Shown here piece after piece: positions 24,562 to 38,300 of a stretch of DNA of 64,000 nt. A program made the translations under genes and the position numbers. The DNA is from Opisthorchis felineus (lineage: Eukaryota > Platyhelminthes > Trematoda > Opisthorchiida > Opisthorchiidae): the NCBI GenBank assembly GCA_004794785.1, contig SJOL01004042.1, positions 150,499 through 214,498 of the forward strand, written 5' to 3'. The first letter of the stretch is position 1. Each line of letters starts with the position of its first letter. The notes beneath the pieces are model-generated. The model did not search any database. It was not told the DNA's origin and was given only the letters and a program-made list of their open reading frames with translations.

Positions 24562-26553
24562 CTGCACACAACTGGAAAATTTTGGTTGAATGTCCGGACT
24601 GTGGCATCAATAAAGTAATCGTACAGGTACATGAAAAATTTCGCTTATCCGAACAACCTGTAAATGGAGGACAAAACCCGCTGGAATCCATTAATGCCGT
24701 ATTGAATTTCAAGGAACTAGTGTGTATTGCATCAACTGTCATATAATCATGGCAAAATTGGCGTCCGTCAATAGGACAGGCTTAATCGTGGTCTGGACTG
24801 GTCAGTGTCCTTTAATGCCATTTTGTTATATGTCACTAAGTTCTACCTAAGCTTTGAGAAACATTTAGCAACCCGGTAAAGGGTCTTCTCACATTAAGCA
24901 AGAAATCTTCCCTCTCAAAAAACGACATACATGCCAGTGCATCCGGAACTCTTGACCGGAACTGAATGTGACTATGCATGCTTACGTATTATTGCTCTGT
25001 TGTTTGTAACAGCGTCAGAGGCTCACTAAAAGCAGGATAGAGACAGCCGGAACAATTTAGAAGGATTTTAACGCTATTGCCATCTGCTTCTATGTTACAT
25101 GCAAACATAAACTATTCTTTGTTTCCTCAGTCTAGTGACGGGGCCTTGGGAACAGACCCCTGTTTCCGGAAGAAGAGGGTCTGTCTCACTGGTAAGATTA
25201 CCGTGGAGGCGAATTTGCAGGTATTAAGAACGTCTGAAATGCAAAACACGCGTTAACTGTAACGCTGTAACTTGCTTCCGAACTAGTTATGTCACACCTT
25301 GTCTATAGATTTACCGATTCAGTTTAACGCAGACTGTTGGAAAAACACTGAAATTAAAAGGAAGAAATGTTTGTAGGATAAATATCGCGACTGTAGTAGC
25401 AAAAGTTTGCTGAGTGCTCACTTTTCGCTTTGACGTCGTCAGCCACATAAAAAAGCGAGCAGTTTACCGTGCAAAAAGGAAGGAGCAAAGTGATAGACGG
25501 AATCAGTCAGCCTAACTTTTTTACTGCCGAAGCAAGCTAATGGCGCTCATCGAAGTCTTCTGGGCAGATAGACTCGGTTGATGTGAGATGAATAAAAAGG
25601 TCTTGGCGAGTTGCAGTCTGTGATTTCTCTTGTAGCTGTACCTAAATGCTCGCTTTTAGACTGCGGTAGGATGGAAACATCTTTCTTTCTCGCTTCAGTT
25701 TCATTTTACTTTGGACGACGATAGTTTCTTCTGGACAACCGCTGGAGAGTAATATCCCTTTGAAAATTTTTCGTCTTCCTGAAGGGAATCGGCACAGCAA
25801 ATACGTATGGCACATGTGAAAGAGCTGCGCACCGGGTTAAACCTATAGCTGTTGCCGGCCACGCTTACCATAACAACAATTATAATTTGATGAATACGTG
25901 ATTCTTTGTCACAATCCGAATACACGCAGTCATATAGAGAGATTTGGGGGATACGTCTTTTCTCAGAACAAACTCACCGGTTCATGTGTAAGTGATCGTC
26001 TAGCAAATAAGGCCCGGTGGTTTCTACTTTGTTGTCACAGTTGGCAGCCGACCGTAGTCTGCCGTTACCAGACCTCGAAATCAGAGCATCAAAATGGGAA
26101 GGCTTTCTGAAATTAAGGAGCAAAACAGGTTTGAAGGCAGATAAAATCCGGTTTGCTCACATAATCAACTTATATGTGCAGATACACGGTTGTTATTTAA
26201 AACTGGGCTATACAAAATTCATAGCCACAGAACAAGACAAACGGGTATCTAGTCGAGTTTCTTCTGTTTGCAACAGCACGCTTTTCGAACCCATCTGAGC
26301 AAAGAACCTTACCTGAACCCCGTGAAGTTTCTGTTAAGCAAGTGGCCCGAAGTAGACAAATTATTCATAGTTGGTGTCGATTTAAATTAGTGCACGAGGA
26401 GTAGTTTCCAATGAGCCTGCGGTAGGCTTGGCATTCTTCAAAATTAACATTCATAGGGAAACTATTCAGAAACCGACTATATGGTGTAATGGTTATAACC
26501 AACATAACAGGAGGGTATAACACAACAGAACAGAACCGTAATCCATAGCTTAC
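24562..26553. other. Expected location of further 3' exons of the LRR gene, unresolved
   Basis: The exon at 26554-26647 ends in phase 2, so a following exon must start with one base. A segment at 25.70-25.83 kb (minus, acceptor gtgcgcag) fits that phase and is open for about 42 codons. It lacks the leucine-rich cap expected after the last repeat, so I did not call it. Confidence 0.3.
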
Positions 26554-26647
26554 CGATGGGATGCGATAATTGTACATGGATTGTTTTTCAGATCAAGGTT
26601 GCACAATGCTGGCATAAGATTTAACATTTCTGCCAAATTGCTGATAT
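26554..26647 (-). CDS. LRRIQ1: LRRIQ1-like exon: last recognised LRR
   Basis: The acceptor catgatttgcag and donor CATCG|gtaagc bound two bases, 30 codons and two bases. Read in phase from the previous exon it gives DISNLAEMLNLMPALCNLDL then KNNPC, the usual LRR ending in N-P that marks the C-terminal cap. The exon ends in phase 2; its successor is not identified. Confidence 0.8.
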
Positions 26648-29295
26648 CTGCAAATCATGGAAGAAGGTTGGGTCATTGGTCATGAATGGCGAAAAGTGGT
26701 AGAAAATCAAGGGAGTCAGATTACTGATGGTGCGCACTTTAAAGTTTTTTTATTACCAACTTTTTTCGTGTTAATTTATTACCGCAGAACACTAGAGCTT
26801 GGGGACCGATAAAACAGAACAGATATACTTTCTTGCTCCTTATTCACTGCGACGCTTCACCCTTCCTATAGGCTACAGATGATTTGCAGGCTTACGCCTC
26901 CTACCTTATAAATTTCGTAGATTGCTTCAAGCTAGGTTGGCATGTAGTTATGTCATCAGCAGTTTCATCATCACTGAACGCCATTACCACTGTTGAAGAC
27001 CACCATTTTGAATTGAAAAACCATCTTACTGCGGATAATGCTGGCTTGATAGTTACGGGTTCTTTGATAGCTTAGCCGGTAAGTATGGTTGCAAACGCTT
27101 CGACAGTATCTGCGGCGAAGCCATTACCGTCACAACGGACTGGTAATGTCACCTCTATTGCTGATAGAACTTTTGCGACTAAACTGCTCAAAAAATAAAG
27201 CGAATCAGCGGTTGTGCATCTATCTTGGTTCCTTTAAAATTTTAGTCGTCAGAAAAGAATGCAACCAGATGAAAGAAGGCTCATTGTTAACTCCTTACAT
27301 TTGGCAAAAATTCCCTTGAGATAGGTATGTGGGTGTATCATGAAGGGACTCAAGGAGAACATTTTCACCCCTGCCTGAGAAGTAGATGGCAACGGATTGT
27401 TCGTTTTTGTCCCTGTAACAGTGATAAGTTACAATTTATCTTCCTGGTGGTTTCCGCCACTCATCACTGGACACCACGCAAGATCCCGGTAGACAACCGT
27501 TGAGGTAGCTTAACATAACCTAATGAACGCAAACAAATTCAAGCTATGCGAGTCACGTTTTACTGACTGAACGTCGGTACCTCGCAGTTTAAAAAGTAAA
27601 GGCAAGCAACAGAGCTAGAGTGGTCTATCCGGCTACCGAATAAATCTACCCTTCAGTATGAATGGTCACCAGTACGAAACCTGAAAAACTGCAGTTCGAT
27701 TGTACTTCCCTAATTGTACTACAGCTAATGGTGGAGGTAACTGGCTCACCGGAAATTCGATTATCTTGCAGTAGGAAGTATTGCAGGCTCGGACAATGGA
27801 TACGAGGAAGTGTTGTAATGCTGAAAAAGAATGGAAGGTGAGGTAAGCAGGCTTGGAGGAGGGCTAATTGAAAAACTTTGCACTTACTCATTATTAATAA
27901 ACTTGAAGCAATAGTCGTTTAGAGAGAGTATGATGCTCACGAAGAGAAAAGAGGTTGCCCAATTCTAAAAAGCCCAGCAAAACAAAGCCACTGCCTCTAG
28001 TGGACGTAGAAAGAGGCGGTCGTGTGAGCCCATGCCTGGGCTAATGGCTACGGCTTAGCTGGCCGGTCCCGAACACCTGAACCTTAACATGTAGTTGGAC
28101 TGTTTGGCCTGAATCAGTCGTTGGCTAATGATCCCATACGGGGCAGTACAATTAGTTATTCATAGGAGTAACGGAACACTAGTCTTGGTCAGCTGCTCTT
28201 AGTTCAACGCATAATTTTAGTCGACATAAGGTGGCCAAAATACAAAGACCGGATCTTCTAACTCTGTTTCAAATCAGAACTGACAGTAACTGTGAGGATG
28301 TCGCACTTTTTCTGGTAGTTTCAGTGCTTTACTCAGCACATCTTTTATGAGTGGTACCAAAAAGATGTTGAGACCTCGCCAAAGACCCACTACCGAATTT
28401 TGGGGCTAATCAGATGAGCATAGCCTCAAGTGGTTTTTGCGGGAAAATTCGGATGGATAACATCATAAACAACAGTTTATCTAGAAATTCGGTACAAGCC
28501 GAGTAAGCAAAAAATGTCCGGCATTTCTGAAAATATGACAGGTGTGGCGTTTGAGAACATGGACCATGGGTAAACTGGCAGCTCACGGTCACTAATCATT
28601 TGTTGTAAATGGACACCGGCTGCTAAACCTCGTTTGCTTTAACTGGGACTGGTGAATGAGTTACTATATGGCACCCGGGCTCTTTGCGCTCTGCAGGCTC
28701 TGAGGTCGATTATATCAAAAGAATAAGAACTCGGAGGGTCTTTTCATCCCTCGGACTTCTAAACTACATTGATGATCGGAAGTACAAGGCTCATAGTCTT
28801 CATGACACACATCAGCAACAGTATTCGAGTACCGCGATGGTGTGTCTATGGTCCAGTGCGTTTACTTCAGTAGCTATATCTAAAAAATCATTTAGTGAAG
28901 GTCACGTAAGACTGCACAAATTGGAAATTATGGGCTTGCTTGAGAGGTAACCATCTTTGTCCGACGGAATGTTAGTTTATTTGGCCGACCATCAGCTATC
29001 AATGGAGTTGGGCTTACACGGGACGAGTGTCCGCAGGTACTATTGGTGGACTTTACTCGGTACAAGTGTAGTGAATTACGGCGCAGTTGAAAACGAAGCA
29101 TACTATAGTTTGTTCGTCCCGAGTGGTCAAGTGGATAAGCATGTGGGCCCTCATCCCAAAGACCGAGGTCCCCGTCCCACATAAGGGCTTTCAACTTGAC
29201 TGCTGACCCTCGTCATGATAACTTGAACGGATGTTGTTTCAGAAATAGTGACGTGAAAACAATCACGCCCTCTAAGTTATTTGCGTTCACAAGGA

Positions 29296-29326
<31 letters not shown>

Positions 29327-32300
29327 NNNNNNNNNNNNNNNNNNNNNNNNNNNNNNNNNNNNNNNNNNNNNNNNNNNNNNNNNNNNNNNNNNNNNNNNNN
29401 NNNNNNNNNNNNNNNNNNNNNNNNNNNNNNNNNNNNNNNNNNNNNNNNNNNNNNNNNNNNNNNNNNNNNNNNNNNNNNNNNNNNNNNNNNNNNNNNNACT
29501 AGTAATGCAAAGTTTTCCTTGTACAGACACATCAAGTAACTACTTAGATCTTATTAAAAAGAACTTTAGGTCAGGATGGTTGGATGGACAGTATCACGGA
29601 CTACTATTTGACTTCCTCGGTACAGAACCCTAGTAGGCGTTTTACTAATAGCTGTCAGGTCACATCCAGATAATATGTGTACATGCGATATCTTTTGGGT
29701 TACACAAGGATCGTTCAATAGCGGCTCACGTTGCCGCTCCAGAGGATTTACGCATCCCAGGGGTGATATTTACTTGAGGATCTTTTACATCAAATCATGG
29801 CGGACGAGGAACGGCAGTATCTTATCCTAAAAAGTGGCACTTTCTTTGAGAAAGAATTCCTCAGCTGGTGCGTGGATATTGTTTATTGTACCTCAATAAC
29901 GTTAGCTAATATTGCACTGGTGTGATATGTCTTCAAATGTTACCTGGCTGCTGTCCATTGGAGCAAATCGACAGGATTCAAATGATTAACCTGGCATGAT
30001 CGTTGGCTGATAAAGCTAGGCTGACGTCAAAGTGGATTAATACTGAAGATTTGACTTTCTTATGATAAGTCAACCATTTGGGGAACTGAATACTATGAAT
30101 TGTTCACAGTTGAGAGTTTGTTTCTCAAAGGATCGATGGCATTGGGAAAAACGCCCATTCACTAGGTGTTTAATTTTAGACGACGGTTCCTTTTTGGCAC
30201 GACCACTGGATACTCAGATCAAATCGTACAATCTTTTTCGAGTAGACAATACGGTAAGATGGGTAAAGCTTAACACTTATAAAATCCGGACTCCAATTCC
30301 ATCAGAATACTAACTAAGGTATCCAGCAGTTGCTTGCTAGTACTTTTTTACTGAGTGATTAATCATTTAAAAGCATAATTTACACTCCTTCGATAACATT
30401 TGCCCATGTGCCTCGTTGGCCACCGCATTTAGAGAAGCTTACCTGTTTCGATTTGCGCTCAGCTCGACCAGATTGGGAAGCCAACTCTCTACAAGAGAGT
30501 CAAGCGATAGCAAGCCATTTTGATCGAGTATCAGTTTCTTTAAGATCGGCCCGTGAAATCCAATGGCAGGGAGCTGAGGAGTTATAGAAAGTCTATCTTT
30601 GTACCAACAAAGACGTCATATCTTCAAACTCAAATCGCAACACGCTTTTCAGTTCTTTGAATAAAAAACTAAAGGAAGTATGACCCCAGCATATAAAAGC
30701 TGCATTGAAGCAAGTTAAGGCATCATATTCATGAGTGAACAACTCGGATCATTATCGCTATGATAAATCAGGCTTGAAAGAAAATCAGAATGCCGGTAAT
30801 GTGGGCGTAGTTTGGCAAACAATGCATTTCATTAGCTTACATATTCCCGAGTTGAAAGCTGATCCTTCTATTATTGCATTTGGCTACTAAGGATAAGAGA
30901 GTCCAACTTGCCAACCTTATGGGACTTAGATCTACTGCTTCATTGTGGGTTGTGCTCTACCATTTGGCAAGTCCGTAGACTGCCAGCGGAGCAGATCAAA
31001 GGAAAATGAGCAGAGGAATGATGGATAGCATCACGAGAAAGGTTGTACAGTTCTTGCTTTACTTAGTGATACCCTCTAAAAAACCTAGGTCTCTGATAGT
31101 AGTTCTTGCCCGTCGCACAAAACTCAGATGTCAGACGGTATCAAACAAACACGAATAAAGTGCGTTACAATAAAGGAACTTTTATAGAGCTAAATATTTG
31201 AGATAACGGTCGTAATCTGTCACAGAACCAAACTGAGGACTTGCTTCATGAAGGGAACCAGTCTGAAAAGTTTCCGTGAGCAGTCTGTTTTTGAGGACAC
31301 AGTAATAGGACCCGTGTTAGACCTGTGAGTGTATGATTTATGTTTGGGATGAACACATGAACACGTGTTGTTGTGTTTGTGTTCTGCCAACATGTTTGTA
31401 ATCACCGAGTCAGTCTTATGAGATCATAGGCTTTGTTTAGATTTGTCCATTTCCGTCGTCATTCACGGAACACAAAATTGTACTCTACTTTATTGAATCC
31501 ACGCTTTGTGTATCCTGGCCTATTTGCAAAAATTTGCCATTGTTTCTTGTACATTCGTTTATCCTTTTGTTTAAGCGAATCTTCGTCAAATTAGAAGTCA
31601 TTCATTCACAGGTATTTTGATATCAAGCTGATTTGGTGTCTACGTTCATTTTGGTTACATGTTTGTGGGCGAGTTGGTTCCTCGGGATTGTTTTTCACCA
31701 CATTTGTGACAGATTCTTCACTCCCATGAATGTTACTGTGACTCCTCGTTGAAAAGAACAGTTGGCATATTTATGAGGAATGAAACGTTGACTTGGTAAG
31801 TGGACAATAACATTCTAGTGCTTTTTAGATTTCACTAATATCTTGGACTCTCAAACAAAAGTTGAGTTACAAAATGTTGGTCCAATTCATCCACCCACCT
31901 CTTGCAGGAGGTTTGAACTGAGGTCGAGTTGCGTCGCCACATAATCCACGCAGGTGAAGTCTTCTAGTCTCATAAGTTGATTACCTGATAAAATAATGCT
32001 CCCAAGAGGGAAGACAAAGTTTCCAACATTATTGCTTGAACCGAGTTGAGTAACGAGGTTGTTTGAAACATCCAGCAGAAACAATTGTGGTGCTGTGAAA
32101 TGCAACTGGTCTCTGTCTATAAACGAATGAGGTAAGAAAGTTAAGATTAGATGTACTATTGTAGACTTCAAAAGTTTGCTGCTCAACCTGGGTGCGAGAT
32201 CGTTTTCTATCGTCTTCTATCAAAACAAAATAAACGAAACTTTTATATTTAGGTCTCAGGCAAGCTAGATTCTGCTGTCTCCTGGCAAGGTACTCTGACG

Positions 32301-35300
32301 CTGTGCTGGAATGCTGTTTTTTACCCCAGAAGCCTCGACAGAGTAGCTGACGACAATTTCGCAGGGTAAAAACACAACCACATTATGCAGGAAAGACGGA
32401 ATGCAAGAATCAAATGTCATCTCGATGCACAGAGTTATATGTGCAAGAAGGTAATTAAGAGGTGGAATGTTACTTATATTGCCAGGTGCACAGTAGACAA
32501 TAACCAAAGCGCAAATCCAGCAGAAATGAAATTTCCATTGTTGGTAGATTTTAAAAGACAATGTGTCCTCTATTAATGCCGCACGTGGAGCCTTTAGACA
32601 GAAGAACATACTGTGCGAAATATATTGGGCGATGGTTTCTTTTTCATTGACCACATGCGTGCTAAATTGGTTAGGACTTAACGTATGAATTATGAATTGC
32701 GTAAAGCCAGACAACATACTGTAGATGATTTTAATGTTGTTTACCAAATCAGAAACCTTGAGAAAATTAGTGTGCTCCACAAGGTAGTCTGTTCTTTGGA
32801 GGTCACCACGAAATAAGCTTCTTTGGACTGATCCGAAGCAATACGCTCTGCAAAGTAGAGTCACCTGAGATAAAATAGCTGTATTAGAATTTATCCGTCC
32901 TGAGCAACTCAGTTTCACTCTTTGGATATCTAAACAAAGTGCCGGTCCGTATTCTTTTCCTATCGTACGTGAAATAATAATAAGATTACGCATCTTGGAT
33001 AGTTGGTGGGTTTAAAAGCATTGCTGACGAATAGAAAATGGGGATACTGTTCGAAATGTTATTCGTGGAATACGATCCACTATAATAAACCAGAATGTCA
33101 CAAATGGAGTTGGAAGAAAATGTGTTACCTGGTGTTCATTATTATGGAGGGAAATAAGCCAGAATGATGTGTTTGCGCCCGTGACAGTCGTGACAATCTA
33201 TTAAAGAATCGGCAGCATTACTTCTGTGAAATTTGGACGAAGCTCTGTGGATCTCCTATTTTCCCTCGTCTTGCTGACCTACTCTAAATAAGCGGGGAAT
33301 ATACTAAATACGCAGATCAATGAATATTCGTAGCCAATGCTATTTATTCACATTTTCTTCATATTATTTTTGGAAAAGATGTTACATTTGACCACGTATT
33401 TGATCTGATTTAGCTTAGTTTTGGCCTTTATGTTATTAGTCCCAACTTTTCAGCTGAAGCTGCTTCCATGTTGCAGCACGCACTCTGTTATCAGATCGCA
33501 TTATAAGAACAAAAGCAAGGTTTAAAGTACAAATGTACTATTTCTTGGTTCACTGATGTTGTGTTGGCCAGAGAATGACGGACCTATACTGATGAAATTG
33601 AATATGCACGGTGTGATAGGACTAATCGAATGATATCCCTCATAGAGAGAGAAACGGTCCTCTATTGCAAGATAACATTCATTGGCAAATAGATTTTTTT
33701 AACTCCGAGCAGTTTTTTAAAGTCGGATTTGTTCATTATTACAATCCTTCCTGAACAAAACTCTGCACGAATCTTTTGTTCCCTTGTCTTATATTCTAGG
33801 GTAATATTTCCTACTTCACCCCATTGCACTCACCTTGACGTGGTCATCGGATTGGAGTGTTATAATGGTCCCGCAGGCTACACTCACTAGAACTTCGTCC
33901 CTCAATCTTCCGCTACTGCAGGATGACCAAAACGGAGCAGCCAAACAAGCCCCGGCACCATATAACGGTCTGCAGGTAAAGTTGTACTATCCAGCACAAT
34001 GAAGGTGTAAAGGCAGCAAAGTGTTTCCTCCAGGCGACCAGCGTATTTGTATTTATGGAAGTAGCAATGTTGCCACCGGCGTAGAAGGCTGAAGGGACGT
34101 GTTCGGATTCAGATCTTGGCATGGTTTGTGCCTGTGTTGCAACTTTTTTTCCATAAGCTGAAAAAGCCATTCGGTTTACTGCAACTTCTCAAACACCGCC
34201 ACACATATAGGAGGCCAATAATTGTTGTCTTTTTAGGTATGAAAGCCATGCTGAACTCCGTCGACCACGCTGTTTTTGGCGATGTTGCTTCTTCAAGTGT
34301 AGAAAAATTTTCGCCACACATCAACAATCCTTATATTCCAAAGCCCGTGGGCAGGAGGAAGTCTACGAGGAATTTTTTCTCGATTTTATTACTACAGGAA
34401 GTGCTCTTACAGGTGTTCTTCATCACCTTTTCTCTCCAGCTTACTAATCAAAATAACTAATAAAGAAACATTTGCTACAGATTATACCACTGGTATGGAA
34501 CTTCTTCCTGAGAAAATCCATAAGGCTTTGGAGTATGCGGACGATATTACACTAATTGGTTCAGATTTCATCCAGACATAAAAACATCAAATAACCTGCA
34601 TAATATTACCATACATTTTGGTATGCAGTTTTCATCTTCAGAGTATAAAGTGCAATTAAAAGACTGGGAGTAGGGATCACGAAAGTTTTCGGTGACATCA
34701 AAACATCCTAGAGATAGTGGGCAGGTTTACGTCCGTATCTCTCTGTATCACGTCAGATAGCAGCTCTGCCGGCAAGGCGAATGCAAGAACCCTTGAAGCC
34801 TATTCTCCTTTTCCTAAGCCTAGGCACCTCTGCGGTCGGCCTGTTAGTAAAAGACAGGGCCTACAACGTGGCAGTGCGCTGCAGACTTTACGACTGTGAA
34901 GCTTATCCATTGCGTTGTAGACAGGAGAAAAATGTTTGTCTTTGCTCATTGGTGCCTTTAAAGCATTGTACATGTATGACGGGGCTATCAAATTAGCGGT
35001 GCTGAAGTGTGCGAATGGTTTTATACACAAACTAACTGCTTGTACAGTCGACGACTTGATTCGGCTGCACCAACTAAGCTGCCTCGGCACTCGTACACTT
35101 CAAGCAGCGTACAAACCGATTTATAGTGATCACTTTATAAAGAAGACAGTGGAAAGTGCTGTCACAGGGCTGTTGTTCACCGATCAAAATGCATTCTAAT
35201 AGGGCCTCCAAGTCTGCCCTTTGATTTTAAAAAAGTACTGTCAATAACTACGTGGGTATCAGCCTTCCCTCGCTTTTCTCTATAGAAAGTTTGCAATTCA

Positions 35301-38300
35301 TCCTATGATGGTTTTAGCAGGTATTTTAGGGGACTAACCGAGGATGGTTACTTTAATGGGATTATTACTTTGGAGCAGAACACTTTTGTTACTACACTCG
35401 AAAAAACTGTAGAAGTCACTCTCTCCGATCAAACGAAAAAATTGTGGGTAGTTTCCTTTATTCCCAAAGAATTGAAAAACGGGGAGTGTGAACGTATTCG
35501 GATTATACATTAGGGATTTAGCAAATAATAATGAAGGCGTAAAAATATCGTACGAGCTGAGAATATTTTAAGATATTATAAAAAATACTGGACTAACTGA
35601 AGGCTGAACTTCTTACCGACTTGTCGAAGAATGCTACCATAATACTGCCAGAAAAAGAACAGGGTCATAAAATTCCAGATGGATCTTCACCAGATGAGCA
35701 TAAAGTAGTCACTATTGTGGAGTGAACTATTTTTTCGACGGTTTTTCGGGGATAGAAGAGTGATCCGAAACCACAGGACTGGTTCCACAGAATCAGTCAA
35801 ATTGAATATGGACTTGGACTTTATGAGGTTAAGAGAAATCCTATTTGTAAATGACATCTTTTGCGATCGCCATCTGGTGTAGATATTATGCTTGGTTTAC
35901 AACCCACAACCATTGGGAACCTATTTGAGTCTGTCTGTATGTTTCTTTAAAACGGGGTGGTAAATTTACGGTGGAGTAATCTAATTCTAACTAAGCATTA
36001 GTTTACATATTTGCAGCTTTTATCCATAATTCAGTCAACCTACCTAGACGGGTAATCAGGTTTGTGGACACATTCAGCTCTTTTAAAGCAGTGTACGGTC
36101 CTCCCAGTCTTGTTAAAGTGGAGATCCGGTTGCAGCACAGGTCTAGCGCTGTCAACTTTGGCAGTGCAAACGTGTCAACTTCCAGGCCGTCTATGCAGTT
36201 CTTCTGTAATATAAAGGAGAATAAAATGTTACAAGGAGAGGTGTTAAGATTCCAGGTTCAAGAATTATGGAGTCATGAAAAAGAATTAACACAAACAGTA
36301 TAGCTCCGCTTATTGGGAAATTAGTCTAAATGTCATCACCCATCATTCTGGATACAATCTTCACCGAAAATGCATGTCGGCTGCACAAACTCCGGTAGCC
36401 TTACTTAGCTGGCCACAACGCGGAACGTTTGCGAAGTTTCCTTATCACCCCAGTGAAAAACATAACTCATTCATGGAGTCGATGGCGCTGTTGTGTCAGA
36501 AATATCGCTTTCAATGCTTAGCTGCCAGTTTTCCGTTCCTTCATATAGCTAGACTGAATCAATGCGAACTAACTGATCGTGCCTTCACCTCCAACGTTTG
36601 ACTATATCTCCCCTGCTTTCCCATTTTCCGGCGGCCCATACTTCAGACACCGGAATCAGCGTACCTTCGGTATGCGGTTTATAGCTGGTAAAATTTAATG
36701 AACTAAACAAAAGTAAATAACAAGAAACCGGCGGTTTACAATGATAGGTCAAGATACCGTCAGTTGTTTCCAATGTTGTTTGACCATGTTGTTGTTCTCG
36801 ACCATGTGGTTTGGATCTACGACAGACTTTTAAAAATATGGCTTACTCCAACTAGCTGTTGACTTAATCAAGCGATCCGACTACTCAGTTCTTGGCGCGA
36901 GCCTGATAACCAGCATGGATTTTGAGCTTGGTATCTGATCGAACATCCTGAGGCTAACCGCTTGAAACTGCTTACCAGAGGATCATATGGTCTCATCGGA
37001 TTATGCCTATTGACGAGTTCTAAACAGGGCAAACGTAACCGACGCTTTGATGAACTGACCATATTTTTCTTGAGGTTGATTTTTGCAATACGGTAACGTT
37101 TACTTCTAGCAAAAGTTCATCTAGGTGATAATGTTTTGGAATATAGTTAGTTCGGATGTGCTGTTTGGTTGCTGGTCTGTTCCCCAAGCTAGGCATTTGG
37201 TTTGCAAATGTTTCATCACAAATCAAGGTGACAGCCAGTGCAGAGTTGATGATGTCACCGCGATTGGTGATGAAGCGTTTGCAATCCAACTGCTAAGTTT
37301 ATCTGAGTTATCGATACAACCCTCACTGTTTGCGCAATGTATGATACCCTGTTAACATCCCATTGTACACACTAGTGATAGGTCTCTATTGCTTGCCGAT
37401 TTGGGACATGTAGGTCGAAACTAAGTTTTTCTTGATTTCATAGCCTAAAGCAAACTATCGTTTGAAAACGTTAGGTGCTGTTACCGATGGTAGGTTTCAA
37501 TGCACTGTTCTCTTGATGCCGGCGCTCTGACTGCATCTTGCTAGTTGTCTATACTGAGGAGAAAATGGTGAGCTGGGTGATCCAGACATCCACCGTGTTG
37601 ATGCTGCTCACTTTCCATCATCCTAATGCAACTTCGAAAACAAATGAACGGGATAAATCAGTTGTTGTAGAACTGTTTGAAACTTTTTGCCCAAAAGGCT
37701 GCAGTATGCATCCCATGACAATGCGATGAAATAATCCGTGTGCGGCAAACACCCAATTAATAAAGTGAACGGTAAAGTAACCCCCGCTCAACTATTTTCA
37801 GCCGAAGAAGTGACATTTCAGCCCTCAGTTAGGCATGTGTTTATTACAACCGAGTGCTTCTGAAGGTTTGATCACTCTGCCTTTATTCAAAAGGAACACA
37901 AATTATTAAGGCAACTTCGGGTTGGTTGTTCATAGAATATATAATAATTATATTAAAGTTCTTAAAGAACATCCCGTGTACGGTTAGATTATACTTAAAA
38001 ATTAGTTACTAACACTAACAGACAAACCACGGTCATCCTCATCATTGTCGACAGCCCAACATCAGTGTTCAATACTGGTGCTTCGCTGCCGGATAACCCT
38101 AACCAACCACAACCAACTTACGCTCAAATCCAGAAGTTCCAGATTTTTCAGTAAACCAATACCCTTCAGACATGAAGTAGTCAGGTTGCAACCATGCAAC
38201 CGTAACACCTTCAGTTCAAGACATTTCCAGAGGAAAGAGACGAGATCACATCCAGGAGAAATCTGAAAAAACTCCACGCAAAGGATCTGGGACAAGTAAG

